Numbered from the stretch's first letter, positions 1 through 12,330 are shown. The stretch: 64,000 nt of DNA from Megaleporinus macrocephalus (GCA_021613375.1 CM038710.1:31788695-31852694), one strand, 5' to 3'. Notes: a model not told the origin generated them from the sequence alone. Translations and numbers: made by a program.

Positions 1-429
1 TAATTTTGAATGTATAAAAATCCCAGACCAATGGGACACCGAAGTGTCCTTGGGTCAAACAGCTGCTAGAAGCATTTGGAGAAGCATTTGGAGAGGACTT
101 GGATAGCATGACTGGATAAAAAGTCTCTCTGATTAGGTGGAATGTGATGATGGTGCCATCATGATTTGCCAAATAGAATAAATCAGTGCTTTCCTGGGGG
201 TGAGCAATATTGTAACCCTCTCTCTTCTATCTTTTAACTAGGTTTCTGAAAGCAAGCGAACACCTCTTGTCTTTTTTAAAGTTAAAAGATTCAAGCTAAA
301 ATGGCTGGGCTAGTTCAGCATTAACACTTGTCTTGTTTATTTAAAAGACTGTCTGCCTGTGTAGATTTCAAGCTACGTGTGATCTACTGTGGTCTTTATG
401 GTCTCAAACCTGCTAAAAAAAACCCCAAC
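1..429. other. Unique-looking noncoding stretch
   Basis: I see no gene or recognisable repeat here. A 12-base word (agaagcatttgg) is repeated twice in tandem near position 70. The open frame at 328-591 is short, has no recognisable motif and runs into the repeat cluster that follows. Confidence 0.5.
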
Positions 430-540
430 AAAACAGCACGTTGCATTTCTTGCTGGTCTTGGCAAATCTGTGCTGCTGGTTTAGCTGGTCAACAACACCC
501 CCACCTCCCCCAGCGGTCATGCTTGATGACCAGCCTTCCA

Positions 541-745
541 GTGTTGAAAATATTGTCACAGTCCAAAGAAAAGTATATATTTTATTTTTAATTTTTCCTT
601 TTCATCATTTGAACACAGCTGTGCCGTTTACATTTTGTGAACATTTTATAACGAATGGACCAATAGGAATGCTTCAAAATAGCATGGAAAATGCGTTACA
701 TTGACTTACAGTGAAAGTTAAGACTGTAAAGTCACTATTTGGACA
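541..745 (+). repeat. Dispersed repeat R1, copy 1
   Basis: It contains gtccaaagaaaag, then a T-rich run, then the core atggaccaatag followed by aatgct(t/a)caaaat. The same ordered blocks recur near 49.2, 61.2 and 62.4 kb, so this is a dispersed interspersed family. The class is unknown. Confidence 0.6.
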
Positions 746-882
746 GCAGCAATATAATGGTTTTGGTGGTGATTAGCATATCAACTCTGATTTCTGCTGA
801 CCAGCATACCAGCCTCCAAAACACAACATGTTGTTGCCGTCCAAAGAAAAGCAAGTGTCTCCAAAATAGTGACTTTACAGAA
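722..882. repeat. Inverted repeat within R1-derived sequence
   Basis: The arm at about 722-742 (ctgtaaagtcactatttgg) is repeated as its reverse complement at about 860-882, with roughly 118 bases between. The second arm continues into the R1 block gtccaaagaaaag, so this looks like two R1 fragments facing each other. Confidence 0.5.
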
Positions 883-1250
883 CGGGACTGTACTTTTAAG
901 TCATTGGAACCAAAATTTAAAATTGAAAACATTGAGATACAATATGCTGTTTTTTCAGGTCACCAGTCGTGCTGGTCTGTGTTTAGGTTTTAGCAGGAAA
1001 TACAACTTTAATTTAATATAATAATGCTGGACTATGCTGGTTTATGTTGGCCTGGTTTAGCTGGACTCCCCCCTATGGCCATACTGACTTACCAGCATCA
1101 AAACAGAACATGAGACGGTTTTGATGCTGATATCATTGCCAGCTTCCAAATACAACACATACTGGTTTTGCTGGTGGCCAGCCATGCTTGTCTTTGCTGT
1201 TTTTTTCCAAGCAGGTAAAACAGCATTAATTTAATGTAGTAATGGCAAAG

Positions 1251-2090
1251 TGGTGTGCTGTGAAGCGCTGAGGAACTGAATAGTGCTCGGAGTCTTGGAG
1301 CCCTGGAGCGTGTAAATGTGCTTTGTCGGCGCCAGTGTGTGTAACATTATTAAAAACAATGGTTTTAAATCAGGATTTTTTTTCACTTTGTTGTCTAATG
1401 TAGTATATAAACACTATTAAAACATACCATTCAGTCTGCAGTCCATATATAAAGACAAAGCCTACACAGTCTACAGCCATTTAGGGTGTGCCAGCCAATC
1501 AGAAGTCACAGTAAGAAAAACAGGCTGATTAATTCTAAAGAATAAACAGAAGTTGGAATGTAGTTGTGTAAAAAAAAATATAAGCATTCTGCATAAATGT
1601 TACAAATGGACCTCAGGGAAACTTTAGAATACCAGAAAAAGGCAGTATATGGGCTCTTTAAAAGTTTGTACTAGATCTGTATGTGTAATGGAGCCGGAAG
1701 CCCGCCGTATCGACTTCCAGACGAGAGCTTTGTGGAAGTTTAGCTCAAGCCAAGGCCTCCTGCTAATGACTTGCACATGGAATTTGTCTCAGCATGATTA
1801 AGACGCTAAGTGAATGAGTGCGTGTGCAGACGTGGGGGATTAAGAAGCTAAATGAATGAGTTAGGGCTGTTACTGTAAGACCAGGGTCCTCCTAATGAAA
1901 AATTACAAATGTAATCTCATTATTAGGATTGGTCATTATGAGGGAGTTAGCTCTGAGCCTAAGCCTTCTCTCCTACTCTCCTTCTGTATCACACATATAC
2001 GCAGGGTTTGGGACTATTTCATATTTAACAGATATTTGGTTGAAAAATTGGCAGTTAAAGTTTCCTCCAGTCGCTGGTGCCCTCTAACCA
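1251..2090. other. Noncoding, no recognised feature
   Basis: I see no gene in this stretch. The segment near 1415-1445 (accattcagtctgcagtcc) weakly resembles 20883-20905, which may mark an old shared repeat. Confidence 0.4.
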
Positions 2091-3126
2091 TCAGGACACT
2101 AAACATCAGGACACTAATCATCAGGACACTAAACATCAGGACACTAAACAACAGGACACTAAACATCAGGACAATAAACATCAGGACACTAAACAACAGG
2201 ACACTACACAAAAGGACACTAAACATCAGGACACTAAACATCAGGACACTAAACAACAGGACACTAAACATCAGGCTTCTAAACAACAGGACACTAAACA
2301 TCAGGACACTAAACATCAGGACACTAAACAACAGGACACTAAACAACAGGACACTAAACAAGAGGACACTAAACATCAGGACACTAAACAACAGGACACT
2401 AAACATCAGGCTTCTAAACATCAGGCTTCTAAACAACAGGACACTAAACAACAGGATACTAAACAACAGGACACTAAACAACAGGACACTAAACAACAGG
2501 ACACTAAACAAAAGGACACTAAACATCAGGACACTAAACAACAGGACACTAAACATCAGGCATCTAAACAACAGGACACTAAACAACAGGATACTAAACA
2601 ACAGGACACTAAACATCAGGCTTCTAAACAACAGGACACTAAACATCAGGCTTCTAAACAACAGGACACTAAACAACAGGATACTAAACAACAGGACACT
2701 AAACATCAGGCTTCTAAACAACAGGACACTAAACAACAGGATAATAAACAACAGGACACTAAACAACAGGACACTAAACATCAGGCTTCTAAACAACAGG
2801 ACACTAAACAACAGGACACTAAACATCAGGCTTCTAAACAACAGGACACTAAACAACAGGACACTAAACAACAGGACACTAAACATCAGGCTTCTAAACA
2901 CCAGGACACTAAACAACAGGATACTAAACAACAGGACACTAAACATCAGGCTTCTAAACAACAGGACACTAAACAACAGGATAATAAACAACAGGACACT
3001 AAACAACAGGACACTAAACATCAGGCTTCTAAACAACAGGACACTAAACATCAGGCTTCTAAACAACAGGACACTAAACAACAGGACACTAAACATCAGG
3101 CTTCTAAACAACAGGACACTAACCAG
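2091..3126. repeat. 15-bp minisatellite (about 69 units)
   Basis: The unit is aaacaacaggacact, with recurring variants aaacatcaggacact, aaacatcaggcttct and aaacaacaggatact. Because the period is a multiple of three and the unit has no stop in several frames, it creates long false open frames on both strands (1895-3193, 2077-3138 and 2014-3111 reverse), coding runs such as KQQDT. None has a plausible start context, signal or exon structure. Variant order shows a 240-bp higher-order duplication: 2641-2880 and 2881-3120 share nearly the same order of 16 units. Confidence 0.95.
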
Positions 3127-3511
3127 AACACTTCATAAAATTCTATGTTTAAAATCACTACTTCTGAAACAAACAAAATTTGTGAGCATTTGAGAAAAAG
3201 CGCATGCACTTTTTTGTGGAGGCTTTCTGGCAATCTCAGTACATCATTTATGATATATTATTGTTTTATTCTTATTTTTTCTTTATAGTTTTTTTAATTT
3301 ACAGTGAAGCTGTTTGGGTTTAATTATATGCATGACACAAATAAAGGTTATTAGTCATTAATAATATTAATTCATTACTACTGTTATCATTTTTAAATAT
3401 AATTTTTGATTTTATAATTTATGATTTTAATCCTATAATCATTTATTAATACTTATTATAAATAATAACATGAACACATTAATATGCTAACAAAAACAGT
3501 CACAACAATAA

Positions 3512-3512
<1 letters not shown>
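3127..3512. other. AT-rich spacer
   Basis: Very AT-rich sequence with no gene or recognisable element. Confidence 0.5.

Positions 3513-3562
<50 letters not shown>
3513..3562. repeat. (CAA)n microsatellite
   Basis: An uninterrupted run of about 16 CAA/AAC units, read directly. Confidence 0.95.
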
Positions 3563-3563
<1 letters not shown>

Positions 3564-3571
3564 AATACATT

Positions 3572-3855
3572 ATCCATCCATTCATCCATCTATATCATAG
3601 ATGGACCCAGTCTAGCCCGTTCTGTGTGGAGTGTGCATGTTCCCCCCGAGCTTGAGTGGGTTTCCTCTAACAGTCCAAACACATGCATGTTAGGTTGATC
3701 AGCCACTCTACATTGCCTGTAGATGTGAGTGATTGTTGGCCACCCGATGGACTGGCGAACTGTCCATGGTGTACCCTGCCTTTGCCCAATGACGCTGGGA
3801 TTGGCTCTAGTGACCCCGACTAGCGGGATAAAGCAGAAGATAATAAATGAATTAA
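3572..3855 (+). mobile_element. Fish LINE-like 3' fragment
   Basis: It contains the ordered strings gtggagtgtgcatgttc, gtgggtttcctc, acagtccaaacacatgcat, gatggactggcgaactgtcc and cgggataaagcagaag. These match a module that is very common in fish genomes and that I associate with LINE 3' ends; the class is from memory and uncertain. The frame at 3729-3938 lies inside it and is not a gene. Confidence 0.55.
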
Positions 3856-4718
3856 TCTTAAATCATAATTTGCATATACTTAACACACACTCACTAACAT
3901 TCCTTCTGAGGGCTTCCAAAAGTTTCTATTGTTTTTAGTCAAATAATACTACACCTACACATAACCTAACCCTATCCTTACCCTCAGTATCCCAAAGGCT
4001 TTTTCCAAACAACTAATAAACTCTCAATTTGTGGTGAACACAACAGCATGAGGTCCAGCGAAATGTCTTCACTTGAGCAATAATCTGTGAGGATTTGTAG
4101 ACCTCAGATAGCTATACACCATACACACCAAGGACAAACTAGGCTGGTTGACTGGTGTGTGGACTGCACTGATTAAAAAACCTAACTGATAACACTCCTT
4201 TATTTCAACTAAAGTCGATCATCAGTTAAAATGTTCAACTATCATCTCCTCGTCAATAATATCACACCAGCATCATTACTGCTAAATGTAAGTTACCAAA
4301 ACTGGACTTGCAATGCAAAATATTGACAAGGCTGCTGTAATCTATCTTATACACATGTACACAAGTAAACTGAACGCTGCAGTTTTAGCGTGTGTGGACG
4401 TAGAGGGTGTCAGCTATCCCAGAGAATCCCAGGTGTGTGTGGGAAACGTGTGCTTCTGTCAGCTGGGTGAGGGCTGGAAGTGGACTGGGTGGATGCTAAG
4501 AGGGATTTAACAAGCCGTGCTTGAGTTTGAAAGGAGTGTTTCTGAAACCTCTTGCCCATCACGTCACTGACTGACAGAGCTCATCAGAGTGAGCGCTGCA
4601 CACTCACACTGCGCCTAGGAGAGAGTGTGTGTGAGTAAGGTTATTAAACTCAAGACCTTTAATCTCCCCATCGGGGTGAATTCTGAACAGTCTGTCAGGA
4701 CCACTGTCAAAAAGACCA

Positions 4719-4719
<1 letters not shown>
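3856..4719. other. Noncoding, no recognised feature
   Basis: I see no supported gene. The 65-codon frame at 4313-4510 has no family resemblance. Confidence 0.4.

Positions 4720-4773
<54 letters not shown>
4720..4773. repeat. (CA)n microsatellite
   Basis: About 26 uninterrupted CA units. The reverse-strand VCVCVC reading frame at 4604-4852 is produced by this run. Confidence 0.95.
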
Positions 4774-5134
4774 AAACTGACACACAATTAAGATAAGTGG
4801 ACAGGAGCATTATTGGAGAGTCACTGAAAGACAGACAGTTGAGGGCAGGCAAATCAACCTCATGTGTGTGTGCATGCGTGTGTGATTACAGAACCGAGAA
4901 GAGAACTAATTTGACCATTGAGAAAGAAGGAGAAAGAAGAGAGAGAGAAGGAAAGATGGAGAGAGAAAGTATGATACACAAAACTGATAGAAAATGTAAA
5001 AAGTACTGGTTCATCTTTACTGGCCAGTGTGCTTCGTCCACTTCCTTCTCTAAAGAGCGTCCAGCCCGTTGAAGTGTTCATATTCTACCTTTTTCTTTTA
5101 TTTTACTTTCAAGTCCACTTCAAATATGAATAAC
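4774..5134. other. Spacer with purine-rich patch
   Basis: There is a GA-rich purine patch at about 4912-4985. No gene is visible. The last eight bases, tgaataac, are the left target-site duplication of the hAT element that follows. Confidence 0.5.
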
Positions 5135-6409
5135 CAGAGGTGTCAAGTAACAAAGTACAAATACTTTGTTACCTTACTTAAGTAGGGATTTTGGTTATTT
5201 ATACTTTACTGGAGTAATTCTTTTTCAGATGATTTTTTACTTCTACTCTTACATTTACACTCCATTATCTGTACTTTCTACTCCTTACATTTACACTCCA
5301 TTATCTGTACTTTCTACTACTTACATTTACACTCCATTATCTGTACTTTCTACTCCTTACATTTACACTCCATTATCAGTACTTTCTACTCCTTACATTT
5401 ACACTCCATTATCAGTACTTTCTACTCCTTAAATTTACACACCATTATCTGTACTTTCTACTCCTTACATTTACACTCCATTATCAGTACTTTCTACTCC
5501 TTAAATTTACACACCATTATCTGTACTTTATACTCCTTACATTTACACTCCATTATCTGTACTTTCTACTCCTTACATTTACACTCCATTATCTGTACTT
5601 TCTACTCCTTACATTTACACTCCATTATCTGTACTTTCTACTCCTTACATTTACACTCCATTATCTGTACTTTCTACTCCTTACATTTACACTCCATTAT
5701 CAGTACTTTCTACTCCTTACATTTACACTCCATTATCTGTACTTTCTACTCCTTACATTTACACTCCATTATCAGTACTTTCTACTCCTTACATTTACAC
5801 TCCTTTATCTGAACTTTCTACTCCTTACATTTTAAAAACAGCCTTTGTTACTCCTGTTTCATTTCAGCTTGTTTTCATTAATGTACTTTTACATTCCAGT
5901 AAAGATTATTAATAACAGGCCTTTGAAGTTTGGCTTGGTGCACCATTACAATATTTATAGGCCACTAGTCATCATATCTTCCGCTCCATGAAACTCATGT
6001 TAATGCTCAGTAGTACACAGATATGCTTTTTTTAATATATTTACATTGTACTAAAATACATTCATTATCAATGGGCGTATATGAGGCTGAAACAGCAAGC
6101 CTAGTGCATCCCAAATTCATCAACATTAACGTTTTAATATAACATTATGGCTTTTAAAAGAATAATTATTTGGGGGAGGTGGGCTAGTGCACTATAGACC
6201 CCTGTTGTACAACCTAAGCTTTTGTACTGTGCATTTTTTTCCTTACATTACTTTTACTTTTATACTTTAAGTAGTTTTGAAAGCAGTACTTTTACACTTT
6301 TACTGGAGTAAAAAGCTTGAGTTGATACTTCAACTTCTACAGAAGTATTTTAAACCCTAGTATCTATACTTCTACCTTAGTAATGAATGTGAATACTTTG
6401 ACACCTTTG
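5135..6409. mobile_element. Complete non-autonomous hAT element
   Basis: The left end is CAGAGGTGTCAA and the right end is TTGACACCTTTG, an 11-of-12 inverted repeat of the Tol2-like hAT type. It is flanked by a perfect 8-bp duplication, tgaataac, at 5127-5134 and 6410-6417, the hAT hallmark. Subterminal sequence on both sides is rich in tactt/aagta motifs. There is no transposase. The interior holds an expanded 36-bp minisatellite. Confidence 0.9.
5246..5832. repeat. 36-bp minisatellite inside the hAT element
   Basis: About 16 copies of a unit that begins ttacatttacactcc and continues with attatctgtactttctactcc (ctgtac or cagtac variants). The frame at 5166-5432 (YIYTPLSVLST repeats) is a by-product. 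The flanking sequence tttttacttctactc looks like the founder unit. Confidence 0.93.
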
Positions 6410-6493
6410 TGAATAACATTCGTAATTAATTTTTGCATGACCGATGACCTCATACTCGCTTTATCACTTACAATTAAAGGTGCCATAGAATGT

Positions 6494-6910
6494 ATTATAT
6501 CAAATTGTTCCCCACATAGAAGGTTTGTAATGGACAGATGAACAAACAGACACAAGTAGCAATGTGTAAATGAAGGAATGGACGAATAAGCAATGTTCAT
6601 GTTTGGATATACAAATTAACGGGTGACAAGCAACTAAAGAGAGGTGGTCTAGCTTGCCAGCTTCTGGTTAAGGTGGGTTTCCTTAAGATCACTAAGTTTC
6701 TCTGACTCTGTTTTGTGTGGGCGAGGCCAGAGGCGGCAGTCTTGTGATTGGATAGGGAATGGTTACAGACGCATTAACCAAGATTATGAGTCTTCAGTTC
6801 ACATCCAAAGGAAGAGAAATATGGTGAAACATACTGATCATTGTGTAGACTTTGGGAAGATATTCATAAAACATATCTAATAGTAAAACAGTCAGCTATA
6901 TGCTGTAGCA
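6494..6910 (+). repeat. Dispersed repeat R2, copy 1
   Basis: Diverged direct duplicate of 8128-8497. Shared blocks in the same order include cacatagaaggtttgtaa, agcaatgtgtaaatgaagg, agcttgccagct, cactaagtttctctgact, gattatgagtcttcagtt and atggtgaaacatac. This copy has extra sequence near 6710-6735 that copy 2 lacks. A distant third copy lies near 57.8-58.2 kb. Confidence 0.8.
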
Positions 6911-8127
6911 AAGAGGAACAAGATTATCCTTTTCTTTCTGAAAACAGTGGCCAAATAAGTGAAATAATAAAAAAACACAAGATTTTTGGGCTTGTTATTA
7001 GCATCCTATATAATTATAACTGCTACATTTCTTATTATGATTAATACATTGTTTATTGCTGGTGGAAATGTGATCTGGCTGCATACAAGCTGTGCAGAAA
7101 TCTATTAATAGTTAAGGTGAAGGATTGCCTTGCATCCCGGAATTCATTTCCAGTGGATGAAATCAGGCCTGTAATATGGTGAACAATATTAATAAATCGA
7201 GTTATGGCGGCAATATTAATAAATGGAGCTTCACACACATGTGCAGCACCTGCCCTAGTTTGCTCCCTACTTCTTGAAGTTGAGACTTTCCATTTAGCAC
7301 CCTCTGGTGGGCATCAGAAGCTACAGCCAGATCTGTGAGCATTTAGGCTCGGAGAAGTAAGCCTGGCCAACAGTACGCTGAAGGTCAAATCTCCTTAATT
7401 TCCTGATTAATTATAGCTTTTGCCCTCTCGCCTCAGTCCTGGCAAGAACACAAGATGTATTACATGGCCGATAATAATACATAAAACTGATTAAAACGCC
7501 ACTTGGCAGAGTGACTGGGATATTAACCGACTTAAATGTGTGCCAATGCACTGAAACACAATGGCTTCAGTGGAACGGCACTTTTGACCCTTCAATCTCT
7601 CCAACACTTCTGTGTCCTCAGTGTGTGTGTGTGTCCGTGTGAGAACTCTCGGATGACATCAGCAGGTAGAAGGGTTTTTTGTGTTAAGTGCTATCAGTCG
7701 ACTGCAGTGGTTTGCATTATTAATTATCTCGGTGGAAACAGACATTCTCTCCTGTCGGACACTCCTTACAATACCAGATCCAGAGAACCATCTTTTGTTC
7801 ACTTCCAAACAAACCCGTCTGCCGGGAGGATCCTGATACAATGTTATTAAAGGAAACTCAATGAGAAGTCACACATCATGTGACTGTGTATAAAAACAGA
7901 AGTTCTGAGCTCCTGTGCAGCCAATGCATCTGCTTAAACAGTAGCTAGTCACTTCTGGTCCCTTCAAAGAGCTTAGGAACATTAGGCAAATTCAAAGAAA
8001 GCTTTTTTATTGCCAGACGTGACTAGAAAAATCTATTTTATTTTATTAATGTTTTATATATAAGCATCTTGTACTTTTTTTGCAATATCTTGACAGTCAA
8101 GGGATAATTTATTCATTATTTAAAATT
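6911..8127. other. Noncoding; possible conserved element
   Basis: I see no gene. The part at 7375-7520 (ctccttaatttcctgattaattatagc and around it) is complex and has TAATTA cores, so it could be regulatory; this is a guess. Short frames at 6841-7044, 7053-7238, 7536-7850 and 7659-7841 show no motifs. Confidence 0.35.
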
Positions 8128-8497
8128 GTTCTCCACATAGAAGGTTTGTAACGGATAGATGAACAAACAGACAGATGTAGCAATGTGTAAATGAAGGAAT
8201 GGACGAATGAGCAATGTTCATATCTGGATATACAAATGAACAGGTCACAAGCAACGAAAGACAGGTGGTCCAGCTTGCCAGCTACTGGTTATGGTGGGTA
8301 AGCTTAAGCTCACTAAGTTTCTCTGACTCAGACGGCAGTCTTGAGATTCGATAGGAAAAGGTAACAGAAGATTATGAGTCTTCAGTTTACATCCAAAATA
8401 AGATAAATATGGTGAAACATACCTGTCATTGTGTAGACATTGGGAAGATATTCATAAGACATATATAATAGTAAAACAGTCAGCTATATATCGTGGC
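8128..8497 (+). repeat. Dispersed repeat R2, copy 2
   Basis: Second copy of the repeat at 6494-6910, about 1.6 kb downstream in the same orientation. The order of shared blocks is preserved, with scattered substitutions and small indels, so the duplication is old. Confidence 0.8.
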
Positions 8498-8639
8498 CCC
8501 ATTATATTATCATGTTATATTCACATATAAACAATTTGGTGCATATTTGGTGCAAACAATTCAAACCATTCACATATTTCGCTACAGCAAGTGTTGGGTC
8601 TACGTCCTGTGTGCCCAGACATCCGACGGGCCCCATGTT

Positions 8640-9110
8640 GGATGGCTACTCCAGCGTTTGCTGGCTACTGACTCTATAGAGGTGTTGATGCTTTACTAGC
8701 AACAAAATGTTTGGCTTAAAAATGTTTCTTCTGGAAATGTTCTTTTCTAGTATCTGCTCTTATTTATTGGGTTTGAGAATTTGACTAACAACTTTTTTTT
8801 AGTCTCTTGGGAAAATTGGGAAAGTTTTTGGATCTACGAACATGTTATTTCATACTGTCAAGTTTTTCAAAGGTATTCGCAACATTTTGTAGGCTATGAA
8901 GGACCAACTGGGTGAACCAGTTTGCTGCAGCGCCACCTTGAGGCAGACCAGAGCTGCATATCTAGTTAATCAAGAAATCCAAAGACACAATCGCTGGTTG
9001 TGGGTTAAGCAGCTAAACAATTACAGCACAGTGTCATAATATGTCTATTTCTAGGGACACCCCAACATTTAGATTTTGAGGCACCTTGTCTGGGAATAGA
9101 TCAAACTGAT
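8640..9110 (+). repeat. Dispersed repeat R3, copy 1
   Basis: It shares ordered blocks with 15170-15720: actccagc, tttctagt/attttctag, attgggtttg, taggctatgaaggac, gtgggtgaacca/ctgggtgaaccag, gaggcagaccag and gctgcat. A shorter third copy is near 18.6 kb. The class is unknown. Confidence 0.7.
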
Positions 9111-10248
9111 CATAGATTCTACTGTACTAACTTTATCAAGGACTATGCTGTTTAGCCTGACTAGTTATCACTCTATTTTGTTTATATGCACTAAACAGTG
9201 CTACGTTACAGCAATTACCAACTGACTAAAATAATATAGATCAGAAGATGACCAAAGGCAGGTTCTACTTCACACTTGTGCTCTACCCTCCACTTATTCT
9301 AATGATTCCTGTGGAAGTCTCCTAAAGAGCTTGTTTGCTTCTTTTGTTAACAGTTCCATTATGCATGTAGCCCCATATTAAATTACGTGCATATTTCATT
9401 ACAGTGAAATACCATCAGTGGGTATTTATATTTGGAATTACTGTCATTTATATTCTTTGGTGAACATCTGCTCTGACTTCTGCCCAGGTATAAAATCCAC
9501 TTCCGTGATCTTCTGTCCAGCTGGAAACCTGAAAAGAGAACGAGATAACATAATCTGAGGAGAAATGAGTACTGTAGCTGTTCCAATAAAACACAAAAGG
9601 TAGACATTCTTCCTTTAATGAGAAAATATTAGGGGGACCAGAGCTGTCCCCAGAAATGCGTCCATTTTTAACTATGAATTAAAAACATACTGTAAGGTCC
9701 TAAGAAAGAGCTGCAGCAGAGCAGACAGACAGATGTCTAGAATTGTGCTTTTTCTGACCAACAGAGGGGGCTGCTGCTCTCTATTAACCACTCCTACCAC
9801 TTGCTGGACTAGTTTTAGAGAATACTGATGGGTAAAAATCGACCAGAAGCTAGCAAGTGTCAAGTGAGTCTACAACACTATTACAAGCTTCTTTTTACAG
9901 GACGAGCCTTTCATGAGCGTTTACACTTACCATAGGTCGAGTGCTGTTCGACATCTTTCAATCAGTCAATGGACCTGGTTTGAAAAAGGGGGCGTAAATT
10001 AGAGGGGGAACTGAATCAGATACAATGCCAGCACCTTGTGACAAGTGGATGCACACCAAAAAGTGAAATGTAGAAGTGCTGGTATTGCATACCAGTGAGC
10101 ACTGGTCCACAAAGATAAAGACATTGGATATTTTAATTGTATATTAACCATCAAACTGGACATGTCCTTGTTCTGCATCAGAGAAATCTGGTCATAAAAA
10201 ATATGTTCTGTTATTTAAACATGTCATTTTCAGAGTTTTTGTTTTTGG
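9111..10248. other. Noncoding, no recognised feature
   Basis: I see no gene or named repeat. The frames at 9383-9607 and 9672-9863 on the reverse strand and 10137-10331 on the forward strand are short and motif-free. Confidence 0.4.
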
Positions 10249-10348
10249 CAGGGCTGCCCAAAATGTGGCCCACAGAAACAGAACATAATACCATGTTATA
10301 TAATAAAAAAAAAACATTGATTGGAAATTAAAAGGTTGAGCATCCCTG
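10249..10348. mobile_element. Short hAT-like MITE, approximate
   Basis: It starts cagggctgcccaaaatgtgg and ends ggttgagcatccctg, an imperfect inverted pair typical of hAT non-autonomous elements (CAGGG...CCCTG). No clear 8-bp duplication is visible, so the boundaries or identity may be wrong. Confidence 0.45.
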
Positions 10349-11900
10349 CTAAGGTCCAATATACATTAAGGCACAATGTTTTCACACACATTTCTACACA
10401 GATGTTTAGGATCATATTAAATGCATCATATTACAAACACCATGCTGTGCTTTGCATTTATAAATCTCTTGTTGAAAACTTGAGAAGAGCTATTCCACAG
10501 CTAATGGACCATGGGGCAGAAGGGGGGGAAAGCTAGAGAAAACACATAAGGCTGTGGTAGATTTTATCGCAAGGCTGCTGAATCAACACTGACTCGAACA
10601 CATGTTGTGACATCCTGAAAACCTCTCTGACTGAAAGACAGGTTTCTGTGTTGGTGCTAACTCCGTTATCAATGAACTGGCATTACAGCACTGCAGAGGA
10701 AGCTAACAGTGAGTTGAAAGAGTTCCAGTGTTTATTAAAGACATCTATGAGTGTAACGCACAGACAGACATCAAACCTTTTGCCCTACGTGGGAAAAGGT
10801 CAAGCGTTTGATGTAGCAGCGACCAAGTCAAGTAGAGGAGAGGAAAGAGCTGTATTTCACCTTTTTAAGCTGGAAAAGAGGAAACCACCAGAGAATTTAG
10901 ATCAAGGGAGAACTCCAACACAATGATGTCTTTTTGGCTGAGAGACACTAGAGGGTGCTTGTGAGAGAGCTCAAGATGTATTGGGGCCTATGGAGCTTTT
11001 AGGCAAAGTTCCATACACCACATTTTTCAGGTCAATTAATGGCATTGATGTTGTTTTATGTGCCAAAGAAAGTCATCATTTGTTTAACATTGTTTACCAT
11101 TTTCCATTTTTGCTGTTTAATTGGCTGCCCTGTACTGTGCCTCATTCTTTATCACATCAACCTCAATTGGAGGCTAAAATTGCTGATACATTCGTTGTAC
11201 GAGCATTATTTTTTGTAATATCATAAAAAAACTGTTGAAAACAAGGTTAGTTTCAAAACATTCTGGTGATATGTTGCCCACTATGGCAAAGAATTTGTAA
11301 TTGACAGGTTGGATCAACTAAAAGTTCCTTTTTGTAACACACAGAATGGCATCAAATATTTTTTAGAGACACTTGTTTTTCTTTGAACTGTGATGATATG
11401 TAATTTGTTGATGTTATTTGATGATGTCACTCCAACGCCCAAAACCATTTGCTGCAGAAAATGAAAAGATACTGGCTTTTGTTGATGTTTTACTTCAATA
11501 CTTCACTCCACTTTCTCAAAAGTGATGGATGTTTCTGCATAAATGACTCAAACTATATTTGATATAATAACTGATTTTGATTTGTAAGTGCCTTTAAACA
11601 AACATTTATTGATGCATCACCCAGAACCGTATCACGTGTACCCTCTAGTGTTTTGCAGTCATGTCATTTTTTTGTATAATGTAATAAATATATAGGCATG
11701 TAGGCATATTTGCTCCCTAAAAGCACCTGAGAATAAAAACCTGTGTTCATTTCTTTTAGCTGGCTTTTCTAAACCTTATAATGTCCCATGTCTCTCAGCT
11801 ACAGAGCCTGCTGAGGGCCACTATCATTTAAAGTGTCTAACCGATGGTGAAGAATGGGTTCCCCGTAGCCGTCTACCGTGCTCTACAGGTGAGAGATACC
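10349..11900. other. Noncoding; two unrecognised open frames
   Basis: Two modest forward frames occur here, 10648-10926 (92 codons) and 10981-11226 (81 codons). I do not recognise either. They have no conserved motif, signal or membrane segment that I can see, and the surrounding AT-rich sequence shows no splice or promoter structure. They are most likely chance frames or fragments of an old transposon. Confidence 0.3.
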
Positions 11901-11904
11901 CCAC

Positions 11905-12140
11905 GGGTGAGGGAGGTGTGTGGGTTATTAGGGAGCTCAGCAGAGGTGCTGTGAAGAGAGCTCTTTGCTAATTATGCTTCTATTCATCATTCTCTACAGC
12001 CAATTAAATCTTTAATATAATTGCCTGATAAAGGTGTGATGTCACTCAGAAAGGGCCTTACCTTTGAAATATTTATTAGTGTTAATAATTTAGAGAAGCA
12101 ATTAATGCGAACTATGCTTCCAGGGTCCTTAACCTATGAG
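11905..12140. other. Candidate conserved noncoding element
   Basis: Complex, low-repeat sequence with TAATTA/CAATTA-type homeodomain cores (gctaattatgc, ccaattaaatc, agcaattaatgcg) next to degenerate surroundings. This is inference from composition only. Confidence 0.3.
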
Positions 12141-12149
12141 GGGGATGAC

Positions 12150-12267
12150 ATGAGAAAGAGAGAGGGAGAGAAAGAGAGAGAATTCGTTTAATCAAGCACA
12201 TGTATCATCCAATGAGGTGGGTTAAGAAAGAACCAAAGAATGAACACAATATAGCTTCAACTGTTAG

Positions 12268-12307
<40 letters not shown>

Positions 12308-12330
12308 GAGAGAGGAGGAGAGAAAGAATT
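12150..12330. repeat. GA-rich tract with (GA)n core
   Basis: A purine-rich stretch with an uninterrupted (GA)n run at about 12274-12302. Confidence 0.85.

Larger units (their letters stand above)
430..1250. repeat. CTGGT/ACCAGC-rich degenerate repeat cluster
   Basis: The stretch is dense in CTGGT, GCTGG and their complements. Two segments, about 955-1027 and 1170-1246, are diverged direct copies, both ending in a taatttaat(a/g)ta(a/g)taatg-like string. It looks like remains of one or more non-autonomous transposons with subrepeats, but I cannot name the family. Short open frames here (441-704, 739-993, 735-932 on the other strand) carry no protein motif. Confidence 0.5.

Noticed and set aside
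1895..3193. 432- and 353-codon forward frames and a 365-codon reverse frame
   Set aside because: All three are readings of the 15-bp minisatellite; a real gene would not be open on both strands over the same repeat.
5246..5832. CRISPR-like array of regular repeats
   Set aside because: The units are contiguous with no unique spacers, and lie inside a hAT element of a vertebrate-type genome.
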